Shown piece after piece: positions 36,072 to 46,097 of a stretch of 64,000 nt of DNA; the first letter of the stretch is position 1, and each line of letters starts with the position of its first letter. The position numbers were made by a program, and so were the translations under genes. The notes under the pieces are model-generated. The model was not told the origin of the DNA. It ran no database searches and worked only from the letters and a program-made list of their open reading frames with translations. The stretch comes from Myxocyprinus asiaticus. Lineage: Eukaryota > Chordata > Actinopteri > Cypriniformes > Catostomidae. The stretch spans positions 16,952,001 to 17,016,000 of the forward strand of contig NC_059351.1 of the NCBI RefSeq assembly GCF_019703515.2, given 5' to 3'.

Positions 36072-36939
36072 CAGTGTTGGGGAGTAACGGAATACATATA
36101 GCGGGATTATGTATTTAAAATACGAAAAATAAGTAACTGTATTCCACTACAGTTACAATTTAAATAATTGGTAATTAGAATACAGTTACATTCAAAAAGT
36201 ATTTTGATTACTGAAAAGATTACTTTGTATTTTATTGTCATTTGTTTCATTTAGTATTTAGTCCTTTCAGATGGAAAACATTTATACATACAGTATAAAT
36301 ACATACAGTATAAATGATGTGATCCAAAGTGCATTTGAACAGTGGTGAAACACTTTCTTATGATGTGTTACAATCATACAAGCAGACAGAGAAGTAAATT
36401 TGAAGTTTGGAGCAGAAGAAATAGAAATAAACCTTGTGTAAATTCTCAGCTTTATGCTAAGCTAAAATACTATTTCTAGCCATTTTACATGCACATGTTA
36501 CCAGGCATGATCATATTTTTATATCAAGAAAATTCACGTTGGATCATAATTTTTTTTTTCTAGTAAGGCCTTTGAAATTAGGGCAAAAATCATATTCTTG
36601 ATAATATTTTTTGTATTGTTTTCCTGTAAAAATATCTAAAAATCCATAAAACAAGATCAATTAGATTAATCTTGTTTTAGAAACAACACTGCATAAGCTA
36701 TTTAGGTTTTTCAGAGAATGTATTTTTAACATGTGTATTTTGTCTTACAGTACATGCCAGTGTTTTTATAGTCAAAACAAGTGGAAAAAGTCTACCAGTG
36801 CTGAAGAAGTAATCCAAAGTATTTAGAATATGTTACTGACCTTGAGTAATCTAATGGAATATGTTACATATTATATTTTACATAATGTATTCTATAATCT
36901 GTAGTGGAATACATTTCAAAAGTAACCCTCCCAACCCTG
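36072..36939 (+). mobile_element. hAT-like non-autonomous repeat, copy 3
   Basis: It starts CAGTGTTGGGGAGTAACGG and ends GTAACCCTCCCAACCCTG, with imperfect inverted ends. It is flanked by perfect 8-bp duplications, ACTGTATA at 36064-36071 and 36940-36947. It is 868 bp long with no coding capacity. The target duplication size and CAG-type ends place the family in the hAT superfamily. Confidence 0.92.
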
Positions 36940-36951
36940 ACTGTATATATA

Positions 36952-37121
36952 CACTACCAGTCAAAAGTTTTGAAACACTTGACCTAAATGTTTCCTATGA
37001 TTTTAAAAATCTTTTGATCTGAAGGCGTATGCTTAAATGTTTGAAATTTGTTTGTAGACAAAAATATAATTGTGCCACCATATTAATTTATTTCATTGTA
37101 AATCTAAAATGTAATAATAAT

Positions 37122-37152
<31 letters not shown>

Positions 37153-37450
37153 GAACATTTGAAATTGATGATTTGGACCAAATAATAAAGAAAAGCAGCC
37201 AATAAGTGCCCAGCATATAGATGGGAACTCCTTCAATACTGTTTAAAAAGCATCCCAGGGTGATACCTCAGGAAGTTGGTTGAGAAAATGTCAAGAATAC
37301 ATTTCTGAAAATTCTAGGCAAAGGGTGACTACTTTGAAGATGCTAAAATATAACACAGTTTTGATTTATTTTGGATTTTGTTTAGTCACAACACAATTCC
37401 CAAAACTTTCAAAAATCTTTCAAAAATGTCAAAACTTTTGACTGGTAGTG
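36952..37450 (+). mobile_element. Tc1-type MITE, 499 bp
   Basis: The inverted ends are CACTACCAGTCAAAAGTTTT and AAAACTTTTGACTGGTAGTG, flanked by TA on each side. It retains sequence from downstream of a Tc1 transposase (AAAAGCATCCCAGGGTGATA; GTCAAGAATACATTTCTGAA), so it is an internal-deletion derivative. An A-rich run lies at about 37122-37150. No transposase is encoded. Confidence 0.9.
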
Positions 37451-37452
37451 TA

Positions 37453-39414
37453 CACATTATTACTTTACAACTCCATCTGGAAATCAGAAGGAAGTCATTG
37501 CTAATGCTGCTTTAAATGAAAGGTCTTTTAAACTATACATTTTCATTTCAATATTTCTTTCCCTTGTTTTATCTGTTTTAACTTGTGGGGCACTTTCTGC
37601 AGGGAAACCTGTACCTGAGGCAAAACATTCAATGTCTACTTACAACTCAGCATTATGGGAGTATTATGAAAGTGATCACTGTGATCATAGAGCAAAACAT
37701 CTTAGAGGCCGATAACACACTTTCTGTTGCAAAATCTTAGACACAGTGCAATGAAAGGAACAGAATGCATGTGTTTTTAAAACATTACATTTTTTTTTTT
37801 TTATTATTATTGTCCATTCACTCTTTTTTTTTTTTTTTTTTACCATTTTTGTTACCATCTGTGCTATTTTTTTTTAATTAGTTTTCTATGTAAACATTCA
37901 CTAGATGTACATCTTTGACCTAGAATCTCTATGGGGTTTTTCAGTGTCTCATGCCATAAGTGCAGCATGTCAAGTTAAAAGTATTTCAACTTTTAAAAAT
38001 GCATCTCGACACACTTGCATTCTGCTCCATTCGTAGCATGGTGCCTGGCTTATTTTAAAGCAAGAACGCGTTCTATGTCAATGGCAGGAGCGCCTTAACG
38101 CACAGGCTTATACGGGCTGAAGCCCAGAGACCAAAACTCTCATGAGGCCCAGCTCGTGGCCATGGGGCACATTTTCCCCTATCCATGTTCGATGGAGGAG
38201 CGGTTGTTGACATGGTGACAGTGCACAACCGTTAAAGGTGTCCATGTAGTGCTTATTCAATGCACAGCAGTTCCACCCCATCCCCCCCCCCACTCAATAA
38301 CTGGAAGGGGCCCTCTGCGGACCAGCGAGCCCATGGGTCCAGAGGTACCTTAAAGTCAATGGCCATTTAATTAACACAGTATTTTTAAAACAGTACGCTT
38401 ATGGTACAGAGACTCTGACAAAGCATCGAGATGCATTTACATTTAGGCATTTAGCAGATGCTTTTATCCAAAGCGACTTACAAATGAGGAATATAACAAG
38501 CAATTTGTCAAACAAAAATCAACAATATTTGCAGTAAGTGCCAAGTTCTCACAATGGCCGGAGCAGTAAAGATGCTAGTGCAGAAGAAAAATGCGTTGCA
38601 ATGGTCAAAGAAATGAAAATGGTCTGAATAAACATACAACATTTATTGTGAGAATTGGAATTGTATGTTGTAATTTATTTATTTATTTACTTATTTTTGT
38701 TTGTTTGTTTTTGGGATCTGAAAAGTAAAGTGTGTAATTTATGCTGCACTAGCTTCACCAAAATAATTTTTTTTCACACAAACTCCAACAGAGCCAAAGT
38801 GACATCGAATATCAAACCAAATATCATCCATTTGCATGTTACGGCAGTGATGATTCAGCTTACAATAATTAATTCTTGGCTGAACAGCAGGACTGACACT
38901 CTCATAGTGCAGTCGTGCAAGAGCAGGCCATCTGATTGAGCGAACTAGGAGTCCACTGACAGTTAGACAATTCCAACTTCCATAACGAAATGCCATGTAC
39001 TACATTATCATTTGCCCTAAATGACCCTAGACAAACCACAAGAACACTTAAAAAATCAAGAGGCTGCTTGTTTTTTCAATCCAAAATGAGCCCAAATATG
39101 TTCATATAATGCACGTGAAAAGGGTCCATACTAGCTTATTTTGTACGTAATATTGCCTTCTATTTTTGAACAGCGGTAAATGAATCTTTTGTCATTCTTC
39201 TACGATAAACACTAGAACACAATATTGTGGTCACGTGACCTTATTACCATAGCTGCGGGAAGGGTGCTGTCAGCATTGCAGCACCCCCTGTCAGCATTGC
39301 AGTACCCCGTTAGGTGCTGTCAACCAGTCGTATTCTGTGTTAATCTTGTTAACTAAAGTAATGACGAAAATGTTAAAGAGTATTTTCTTATTTCTGCTGC
39401 AGCACCCAAATATA
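37453..39414. other. Repeat remnants without gene
   Basis: No gene is supported. Poly-T runs lie near 37791-37801 and 37825-37842. Diverged repeat wording shared with 31500-31720 lies at 37880-38060. A minus-strand SINE/LINE-type tail (GCTTTTATCCAAAGCGACTT) lies at 38433-38495. CACCAAAATAATTTTTTTT at about 38757 resembles another common fish repeat also seen near 57200. Confidence 0.5.
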
Positions 39415-39752
39415 TTCGAATATATATTTATATTATGATTTACGACTACATATTGAGATTTATATTTATATATTCGGACTTACAACTATATATTCGGATT
39501 TATATTTACATATTCAGAATTACAGCTATATATGCATACTTACAACTATATATTTGGATTTACTGTATATTTATATATTCAGATCTACAAATATATTTAG
39601 GATTTACAAGTATATATTTTGACTTACAACTTTATATTCAGGATTAAGTATATATTCAGATTTATATTTATATATTCTGACCTAAAACTACGGGCGCGCG
39701 GACCCCTACAACTACAGGTGGATGGACAGACAGATGGACAGACGGACAGATA
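39415..39752. repeat. Degenerate AT-rich minisatellite
   Basis: About ten degenerate units built from TATATTCGGA plus either TTTATATTTA or CTTACAACTA repeat from 39436 to 39690, giving an approximate 40-bp higher-order unit. A short GGACAGAC/GATGGACA array follows at 39718-39752. The 70-residue open frame (IYSDLQLYI repeats) is a translated minisatellite. Confidence 0.7.
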
Positions 39753-40296
39753 GATCATTGCTTAACCTTGGTGCTCATGGCAGGTCTGTCTTTAAAGGTC
39801 TAAGCAATTATCACTTAAAAACAATCTGTCAATTTAAATGAAAATGAATTGTAATTATTTAAAAAAAAATAATGACTTTTACTTTCAGAACCCTACTATT
39901 CTTTGTGATCTATTATTTCATTAAATGTGACCTTACTGTCTTGCTAAAGGTACAAAAAAACTTTCCCTGACACTCTTTGACCATGTCTTAGAAACAAAAG
40001 CAGCTTGAACAACAGTAGGGGGACTCAATCCACCGTTTGCCATCAACATACATGCTGGGAGAAAATGTGCCCACCTGACATTCATCTCTGTTGCACTATT
40101 GTTCTACAGGCAAACAGCCTCTCAGCAACCAGACCACCAATGGCAAGAGTCAGTGCTCATCAAGGCACATTGTTATACAGCCTGGGCACTAATGAGGAAG
40201 ATGCTGTGAGGATGACAACCAGTGTCTTGGAACTGTCCTGAGGATACTGAGTATTTTGTGTCAACCTAACATGGAGAGAAAAAAGTCTATGAATAC
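39753..40296. other. Short spacer with a terminal-exon-like frame
   Basis: A TTCTACAG acceptor-like site at 40102-40109 is followed by 43 open codons (ANSLSATRPPMARVSAHQGT start) ending in TGA at 40239-40241. The family is not recognised; chance is quite possible. Nothing else is seen. Confidence 0.25.
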
Positions 40297-40363
40297 CAGA
40301 GTTGGGCAGAGTAGCCAGAAACTGTACTCAAGTGAAAGTACAATTACTTAACAAATTATATAT

Positions 40364-40709
40364 TGTAAAGGAGGAGGCGAGAAGCAGCTTTCCTTGTTTA
40401 GGTAAGGGTTTATTTTTCCTCTTTGCAGCACAATTTACAGTCTCTCTTTAAACACTAAGTTAAACCAGTATCTCACACCACTTCACAAAATAAACTCTCA
40501 TTAAAAATCTTTGCTCTGGTTCGGCTCTGTCTTGACCAGTCTCTTTCTCTCTCTCCCCCTCTTCTACTTGCAGTGTGTCTATTTATGCCGCTCTCCCCGT
40601 GCTCACTGAAATTAGAGACAGGTGTTAGACATAATTTCGCTCAGGTGTAAGCGCTCTTACCACTTTCTCTCTCTCCGGACAGATGCTTGACCACGCCCCC
40701 GCTGCCACA
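40364..40709 (-). repeat. 3' LTR of the Gmr1-like element
   Basis: This is the downstream LTR, the same length as its partner. The five differences are four transitions and one transversion. A purine-rich segment (GGGCGGTGGGGATA) adjoins it on the inside (40710-40723) and is the likely polypurine tract for plus-strand priming. Confidence 0.92.
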
Positions 40710-40729
40710 TATCCCCACCGCCCGACTCA

Positions 40730-41300
40730 GGCCGGGGCGGCATCCGGCCTGCCTACCACTCCCCCCCCATTCCTGGAAAGGAAGTCGGCGACAGCCATCT
40801 GCACCCCCGGTCTGTGGACCACCTTGAACTTAAACGGCTGAAGAGCCAGATACCAACGGGTGATCCGGGCATTAGTATTTTTCATGCGGTGGAGCCACTG
40901 GAGTGGGGGGTGATCCGAGCAGAGGGTGAAGGCCCGCCCCAGCAGGTAGTATCGGAGAGTGAGGACCGCCCACTTGATGGCGAGACACTCCTTTTCCACG
41001 GTGCTGTACTTAGTTTCTCTTAACGAGAGCTTACGGCTAATGTACAGCACTGGGCGCTCCTCCCCCTCCACCACCTGTGAGAGTACGGCCCCCAGCCCTC
41101 TGTCTGAAGCATCTGTCTGTAAAACAAAAGGGAGAGAGAAGTCAGGTGAATGTAAAAGCGGCCCCCCACAAAGTGCATCTTTAACTTGCGTGAACGCCCG
41201 CTGACACTGCTCCGTCCACTGAACCGGATCTGGAGCTCCCTTTTTAGTGAGATCAGTCAGCGGGCTGGTGACGTCCGAATAATTAGGAAAGAACCTTCTA
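40730..41300 (-). pseudogene. Gmr1-like RNase H domain
   Basis: This follows RT in the frame 41455-40727. The RT thumb/tether wording VRQFLGLAGYYRRFFPNYSD precedes RNase H motifs FVLQTDASDRGLGAVLSQ (catalytic Asp), SRKLSLRETKYSTVEKECLA (catalytic Glu) and TLCSDHPPLQWLH (catalytic Asp), ending HRPGVQMAVADFLSR. This 242-residue segment is uninterrupted. It would remove the RNA strand after minus-strand synthesis. Confidence 0.88.
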
Positions 41301-42130
41301 TAATAGCCAGCCAGCCCCAGGAACTGTCTCACCCCCTTTTTGGTCTTGGGTCTTGGGTCTCGGGCAGGTCGCAATCGCCGCTGTCTTGTCAATTTGGGGA
41401 CGCACCTGCCAGTGGCCCAAGTGGAACCCCAGATACCGTACCTCCACCCGTCCAACTGCGCACTTCTTTGGGTTCGCTGTGAGTCCCGCTCGGCGCAGCG
41501 ATCTCAGAACCGCCCTCAGATGTTGCATATGCCGCTGCCAATCATTGCTAAAAATGATGATGTCATCTAAATAGGCAGCGGCGTAAGCTGAATGCGGTCT
41601 GAGGATTCGGTCCATGAGACGCTGAAACGTAGCCGGGATCCAAACAAACCGAACGGAAGAGTCACAAATTGGTGTAATCCAAATGGTGTGGAGAAGGCGA
41701 TTTTCTCACAGGAAATTGGTGTCAAGGGGATCTGCCAATAACCCTTCGTCAAATCCAATGTCGAATAAAAACGAGCAGTGCCCAACCGATCGAGCAACTC
41801 ATCAACACGAGGCACTGGATATGCATCAAATTTAGACACCGCGTTGACTTTTCTATAATCCACACAGAATCATACAGACCCGTCGCTCTTAGGCACTAGA
41901 ACAACTGGGCTGGACCAATCACTGTGGGATTCTTCTATTACCCCCATATCAAGAATTGCATCTAATTCTTCCCGAACGATTTTTTTCTTGTGTTCGGGTA
42001 ATCGATAGGGGCGGCTACGTACCACGACCCCCGGCTCGGTCTCGATGTGGTGATGGATGAGATTTGTACGTCCCGGTAGAGGGGAGAACACATCTGCAAA
42101 CTCCTGTTGCAACCTAGCAACCTCCGCGAG
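41300..42130 (-). pseudogene. Gmr1-like reverse transcriptase, broken
   Basis: The RT begins near 42112 with QQEFADVFSPLPGRTNLIHH, then RSRPYRLPEHKKKIVREELD and ESHSDWSSPVVLVPKSDGS. A TGA at about 41868 (Arg expected) interrupts VDYRKVNAVS. It continues with FYSTLDLTKGYWQIPL (catalytic Asp) and, after a frameshift near 41640, AYLDDIIIFSNDW with YLDD intact (41562-41573). A further shift lies near 41345. It would copy the element RNA into DNA. Confidence 0.88.
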
Positions 42131-42229
42131 TCGGTGAGAGGTGGTCTCCGCAATTTACTGGGGTGAACTGTTTATGTTTTGAACTCACCTCCGGTCCGAG
42201 CTCCGCCTTCTCGGGAACTACCGTAGCCA

Positions 42230-43260
42230 ACATCACAGGAACCGCCTCCCTCCATAATTTCAGGAGATTGAGGTGGTATATTTGACGTGCGTCCCCTCTA
42301 TCGGTTCGTTTAACCTCATAATCGAGATCTCCCACTCGTCGTGTGACCTCAAAGGGTCCTTGCCACTTGGCGAGTAATTTAGAGCTCGATGTGGGAAGCA
42401 ATACAAGCACTTTATCTCCCGGTGCAAATTCCCTTAGCTGAGTTCCCCTGTCATACAGTCGGCGCTGTCGTTCTTGAGTTTGGAGCAAATTCTCCTGTGT
42501 TAGTTGTCCCAAGATCAAGTTAGTTGGCTCTAAGATCAAGAACGTACTGAATTTCATTTTTACTGTTTGAAGGTCCTTCCTCCCAGGCTTCTCGCAATAC
42601 ATCAAGCACGCCGCGTGGGCGTCGCCCATACAGCAGTTCGAATGGAGGGAAGCCAGTGGAGGCTTGTGGGACCTCTCGCACTGCAAATAACAGGGGGTCA
42701 AGCCATTTATCCCAATTTCTGGCATCGTCGTGTACGAACTTACGAATCATGTTTTTGAGGGTTTTATTAAATCGTTCCACCAGGCCATCCGTTTGAGGAT
42801 GGTATACACTGGTGCGAATCGATTTAATATTTAACAACTCGTACAGTTCGCGTAGTGTCCGTGACATAAACGTTGTGCCCTGATCGGTGAGGATTTCTTT
42901 CGGAATCCCCACCCGGGAGATTATTTTGAAGAGTGCCTCCGCAACACTGCGTGCTGAGATGTTGCGAAGAGGCACGGCTTCCGGATATCGCGTTGCATAG
43001 TCCACTAGGACCAATACAAAGCGATGTCCGTGTGCTGACCGTTCTAATGGCCCGACGAGGTCCATTACAATTCTCTCAAATGGGACCTCGATCAAAAGGA
43101 GAGGGCGCAATGGCGCTTTTGGGGTGGCCGGTGGGTTAACCAGTTGGCATTCCACACCACCTGCGGACATCGCCGCCAATGCCCGGCCAATAAAAACGGG
43201 CTATTAGACGGTTCAGTGTTTTCCTTTCTCCTAGGTGACCCGCCATGGGATTATAATGAG
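42230..43260 (-). pseudogene. Gmr1-like integrase (upstream of RT), broken
   Basis: The H2C2 zinc-binding region reads HYNPMAGHLGERKTLNRLIA with RWC (about 43260-43150), directly after the protease linker. The catalytic core (43179-42520 frame) has Asp in RIVMDLVGPL, Asp in ILTDQGTTF and Glu in DGLVERFNKT; 35 residues separate the last two (DD35E). The C-terminal part follows in another frame, with LREFAPGDKVLVLLPT, LLAKWQGPFEVTRRVG and IYHLNLLKLW. Frameshifts lie near 43160 and 42525. The position before RT is the Gmr1 hallmark. Confidence 0.88.
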
Positions 43261-43639
43261 CCGCCTGGAATACCATTTCCCGACGGCTCCTCGGAATCAA
43301 GAGTTGGGTTGTATCCTCTTTGGTCCGAGTGTACTGTGTCACTCTATACAACCGCTTATTTATAATTGCAAAATAGGGGTATGAAAGGGCGATGTCCGGC
43401 TGGAGTCGTTGACCATCGATGACTCTCACTTGGTCAAAGGCATGTTTGAGGGTTTCGTCTCGTGACTGCTCCAAAGAGAAATCCCCATCAGACAATTCCC
43501 TGAGAAGGGGAGGGGCGGCAGCCTCTCCCCCTCTCTCGTCATTATGACGTGGAGCTGTCGAGGACGGCCCCAGCTCCGCCTCCCCTGCCAGAGCATCGCA
43601 CATCACACATCTCCCTATTTTCAGACAGGACCCATCTGC

Positions 43640-43990
43640 GCAAATTCCCTTTAATAAAACTCTAAAATCAGGCCAATCAGTCCCCAAAATCAGCGGATGG
43701 GTGAGGCGGGAACTAACCGCGGCCTCCACTCTATGCTTTTTCCCCCGAAATTTAATCGTCAGGGTCACCACCGGATACTTGTGAATATCCCCGTGTACAC
43801 ATTTCACCTTCACCGTTTTAGTTGTGACCAATGGGTTGAACCAGGCGTTGGTGGATAGTGGTTTGATTACACCCTGTGTCCACCAACGCTTGGTGACTAC
43901 CCCCCTTGACGCTTACCGGTATCCGGTACGCTCCGGCCCGGTCGGGGGCAGCCTGTGGGAGGTCAGAGACCCGCACCACCGTCCCCAGCT
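43640..43990 (-). pseudogene. Gmr1-like retropepsin, frameshifted
   Basis: The aspartic protease is seen as HQALVDTGCNQTTIHQR (about 43897-43850), with the catalytic DTG. After a frameshift near 43825 come the second half wording VVTLTIKFRGKKHRVEAAVS and LTHPLILGTDWPDF (about 43700-43640). The active-site triad is intact but split between frames. It would cut the Gag-Pol precursor. Confidence 0.8.
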
Positions 43991-45025
43991 CCATCAGAGG
44001 GCACTGATCTCGGAAGTGGCTCGGGTCTCCGCACCTCCAGCAGGCCGGCCCAGGCGCTACGCCCGCACTTGCGTCGGTGGGCGCCCCCCCCCCCGAGGGG
44101 GAGAGTGGCGGGGCATTGGGATAGGGGTAGGTGTCGCCTCCCACACCCGGGGAACTGGTCTCAGGGGCTGTAGTCCTCCTCGTCTGCGTGGGGCAGGAAC
44201 GGGACCTGGAGAGAGAGCAGAACGAGAGGAGAGAGGGGAGGGGGAAGAAACAGAGGGAGGGGAAAAAATGTAGGAGGGCTCTTCCACCCTCGGGATTGCC
44301 GCCATGTGGTCCTCCGCAAGCCGGACAGCTTCCTCCAATGACGCCGGGTGGTGGCACTGGACCCACTCCACCGTCCCTTTTGGCAGTCGATGTGTGAATT
44401 GCTCCAGTACCACCTGGTCGATAACTCCATCGACGTCGCGGTCCCCCGCTAGCAACCATCTTCAGCAGGCGTCGCGGAGCCGCTGGGCGAAGGCAAACGG
44501 GCAGTCGGAGCTCTCCAACTTCAAGCTCCGGAAGAGTTGACGACTTTCCTCCGGAGTGCGACCAACCCGTTGCAAGATGGCTCTCTTTAAATCTCCGTAG
44601 GCCAGGAGGCTCATCACTGGCAGTTGTTGAGCCACGAGTTGGGCTTCTCCGGACAATAGTGGGATCAGTCGGGCCGCCCATTGGCCGAGCGGCCAACCCC
44701 AGATCTCGGCGGTCCGCTCAAACAAATCCAGGAAGGCCTCGGGGTCATCCGCCGCCCCCATTTTCTGTAAAACTGGCGGGGGTAACGGCGTGGGAGTGGC
44801 CGGGGTTGCGGCTGAGGACGCCTCCTGGCTGAGGAGGCTCCGGATCGCCTGCCGGTCCTCGGCTTGAGCGTGCAGGAGCTCGATAAACCGGCGGTCTTGG
44901 TCTTGTCGGAGCTCAAGCAGTGTCTGTTGGTGGCTCTGATGTAGGCTAGCGAGGGCTTGGAGGACCTCCGCCAACTGGGAGGACTCTATGGGACGACTCC
45001 CATCCATCTTCGACCCAAACTTCAA
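43990..45025 (-). pseudogene. Gmr1-like gag, broken
   Basis: Gag starts at about 45025 (MKFGSKMDGSRPIESSQL), next to the primer site. A glutamine-rich N-terminus is followed by a capsid-like part (GEAQLVAQQLPVMSLLAYGD; VGRTPEESRQLFRSLKLE) and then ASLEEAVRLAEDHMAAIP. The C-terminus has a CCHC knuckle, CWRCGDPSHFRDQC (about 44043-44002). An in-frame TGA (44462-44464) follows RLRDAC, and the frame shifts within a C-run at about 44085-44097. Its role is to form the particle and bind RNA. The break at the C-run could be a sequencing or assembly error. Confidence 0.8.
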
Positions 45026-45026
45026 T

Positions 45027-45044
45027 TCCTGGGTTTCGGCACCA
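45027..45044 (-). promoter_or_regulatory. Primer binding site, tRNA-Phe type
   Basis: One base inside the 5' LTR the element reads TGGTGCCGAAACCCAGGA, complementary at 17 of 18 positions to the 3' end of vertebrate tRNA-Phe (ends GGGTTTCGGCACCA). That tRNA would prime minus-strand DNA synthesis. The tRNA sequence is from general knowledge. Confidence 0.8.
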
Positions 45045-45045
45045 G

Positions 45046-45387
45046 TGTAAAGGAGGAGGCGAGAAGCAGCTTTCCTTGTTTAGGTAAGGGTTTATTTTTC
45101 CTCTTCGCAGCACAATTTACAGTCTCTCTTTAAACACTAAGTTAAACCAGTATCTCACACCGCTTCACAAAATAAACTCTCATTAAAAATCTTTGCTCTG
45201 GTTCGGCTCTGTCTTGACCAGTCTCTTTCTCTCTCTCCCCCTCTTCTACTTGCAGTGTGTCTATTTATGCCGCTCTCCCCGTGCTCACTGAAATTAGAGA
45301 CAGGTGTTAGACATAATTTCGCTCAGGTGTAAGCGCCCTTACCGCTTTCTCTCTCTCCGGAGAGATGCTTGACCACGCCCCCGCTGC

Positions 45388-45391
<4 letters not shown>
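45046..45391 (-). repeat. 5' LTR of the Gmr1-like element
   Basis: In element orientation this is the upstream LTR. It begins TGTGGCAGCGGGGGCG, has a TATA-like GCATAAATAGAC (about 45257-45268), an AATAAA signal near the end (about 45091-45096), and ends in TTTACA. It differs from the other LTR at 5 of 346 sites. Promoter and polyadenylation roles are inferred from position. Confidence 0.92.

Positions 45392-45427
<36 letters not shown>
45392..45427. repeat. (TA)n microsatellite at the LTR edge
   Basis: A TA run begins exactly at the LTR's outer edge, probably an expansion of the TATAT target duplication. An ATT trinucleotide run follows at 45621-45649. Confidence 0.85.
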
Positions 45428-45430
<3 letters not shown>

Positions 45431-45689
45431 AAATAAAATAAAAATAATAATTACTCAAGTAGTAAAAGTGCTAACATAAATAATTACTTGAGTAAAAGTA
45501 AGAAAGTATACAATTAAAAGAGTACTCAAGTAGTGAGTTACTCATTACTTTCACAAATGACATAATGGATGTTAACTCCCTACATTCCATTACATAATAC
45601 ATGTTTAACATGCATTACATAATTATTATTATTATTATTATTATTATTAGAAATTTGTATTACATACAAAGATGTATGACTTTCTTTCT

Positions 45690-46097
45690 TCCATGCAACA
45701 CAATAAGGAGATTTTAGACAGAATGTTTGCCTTGGTCACCATTTACTTTCAGTGAATATGTTTGTTTTTTTTTTCCTCTATATTCTGAAATTGAATGGTG
45801 ACTACGAATGTGAAAGTGATCTGCTTCTCATCCACACCTATCATATCGCTTCTGAAGATAAGGATTTAACCACTGGAGTCTTATGGATTACTTTTATGTT
45901 GACATATGTGATTTTTTTTAGCTTTAAAATGCTGGCACCCATTCACTTGCATTGTATGGACCAAAAGAGCTGAGAAATTCTTCTAAAAGTCTTCATTTGT
46001 GTTCTGCAGAAGAAAGAAAGTCATACACATCTGGAATGCCATATGGGTGAGTAAATGATAAGAGAATTTTCATTTTTGGGTGAACTATCCCTTTAAG
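45690..46097 (-). mobile_element. Foldback MITE family copy
   Basis: It ends GGGTGAACTATCCCTTTAA at its right and contains the family wording GTCTTATGGATTACTTTTAT and CTTCTGAAGATAAGG. It is the inverted counterpart of the 6193-6804 region and lies in the same position of the same hAT-like family. Confidence 0.7.

Larger units (their letters stand above)
40364..45391 (-). mobile_element. Gmr1-like Ty3/gypsy LTR retrotransposon, full length
   Basis: It is 5028 bp on the minus strand with two 346-bp LTRs, TG...CA ends, and TATAT at both flanks (40359-40363, 45392-45396). The internal order is gag, protease, integrase, RT, RNase H. Integrase before RT is unlike ordinary Ty3/gypsy and is the defining feature of the Gmr1 group (named from Atlantic cod). 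Seven or more frameshifts and at least two nonsense codons break the coding region, so it is not autonomous. The integrase DDE, RT YLDD and protease DTG motifs are all still visible. Confidence 0.9.

Noticed and set aside
44057..44455. Separate gene for the proline-rich minus-strand frame
   Set aside because: It is the middle and frameshifted tail of gag, in frame with the upstream gag segment after one TGA.
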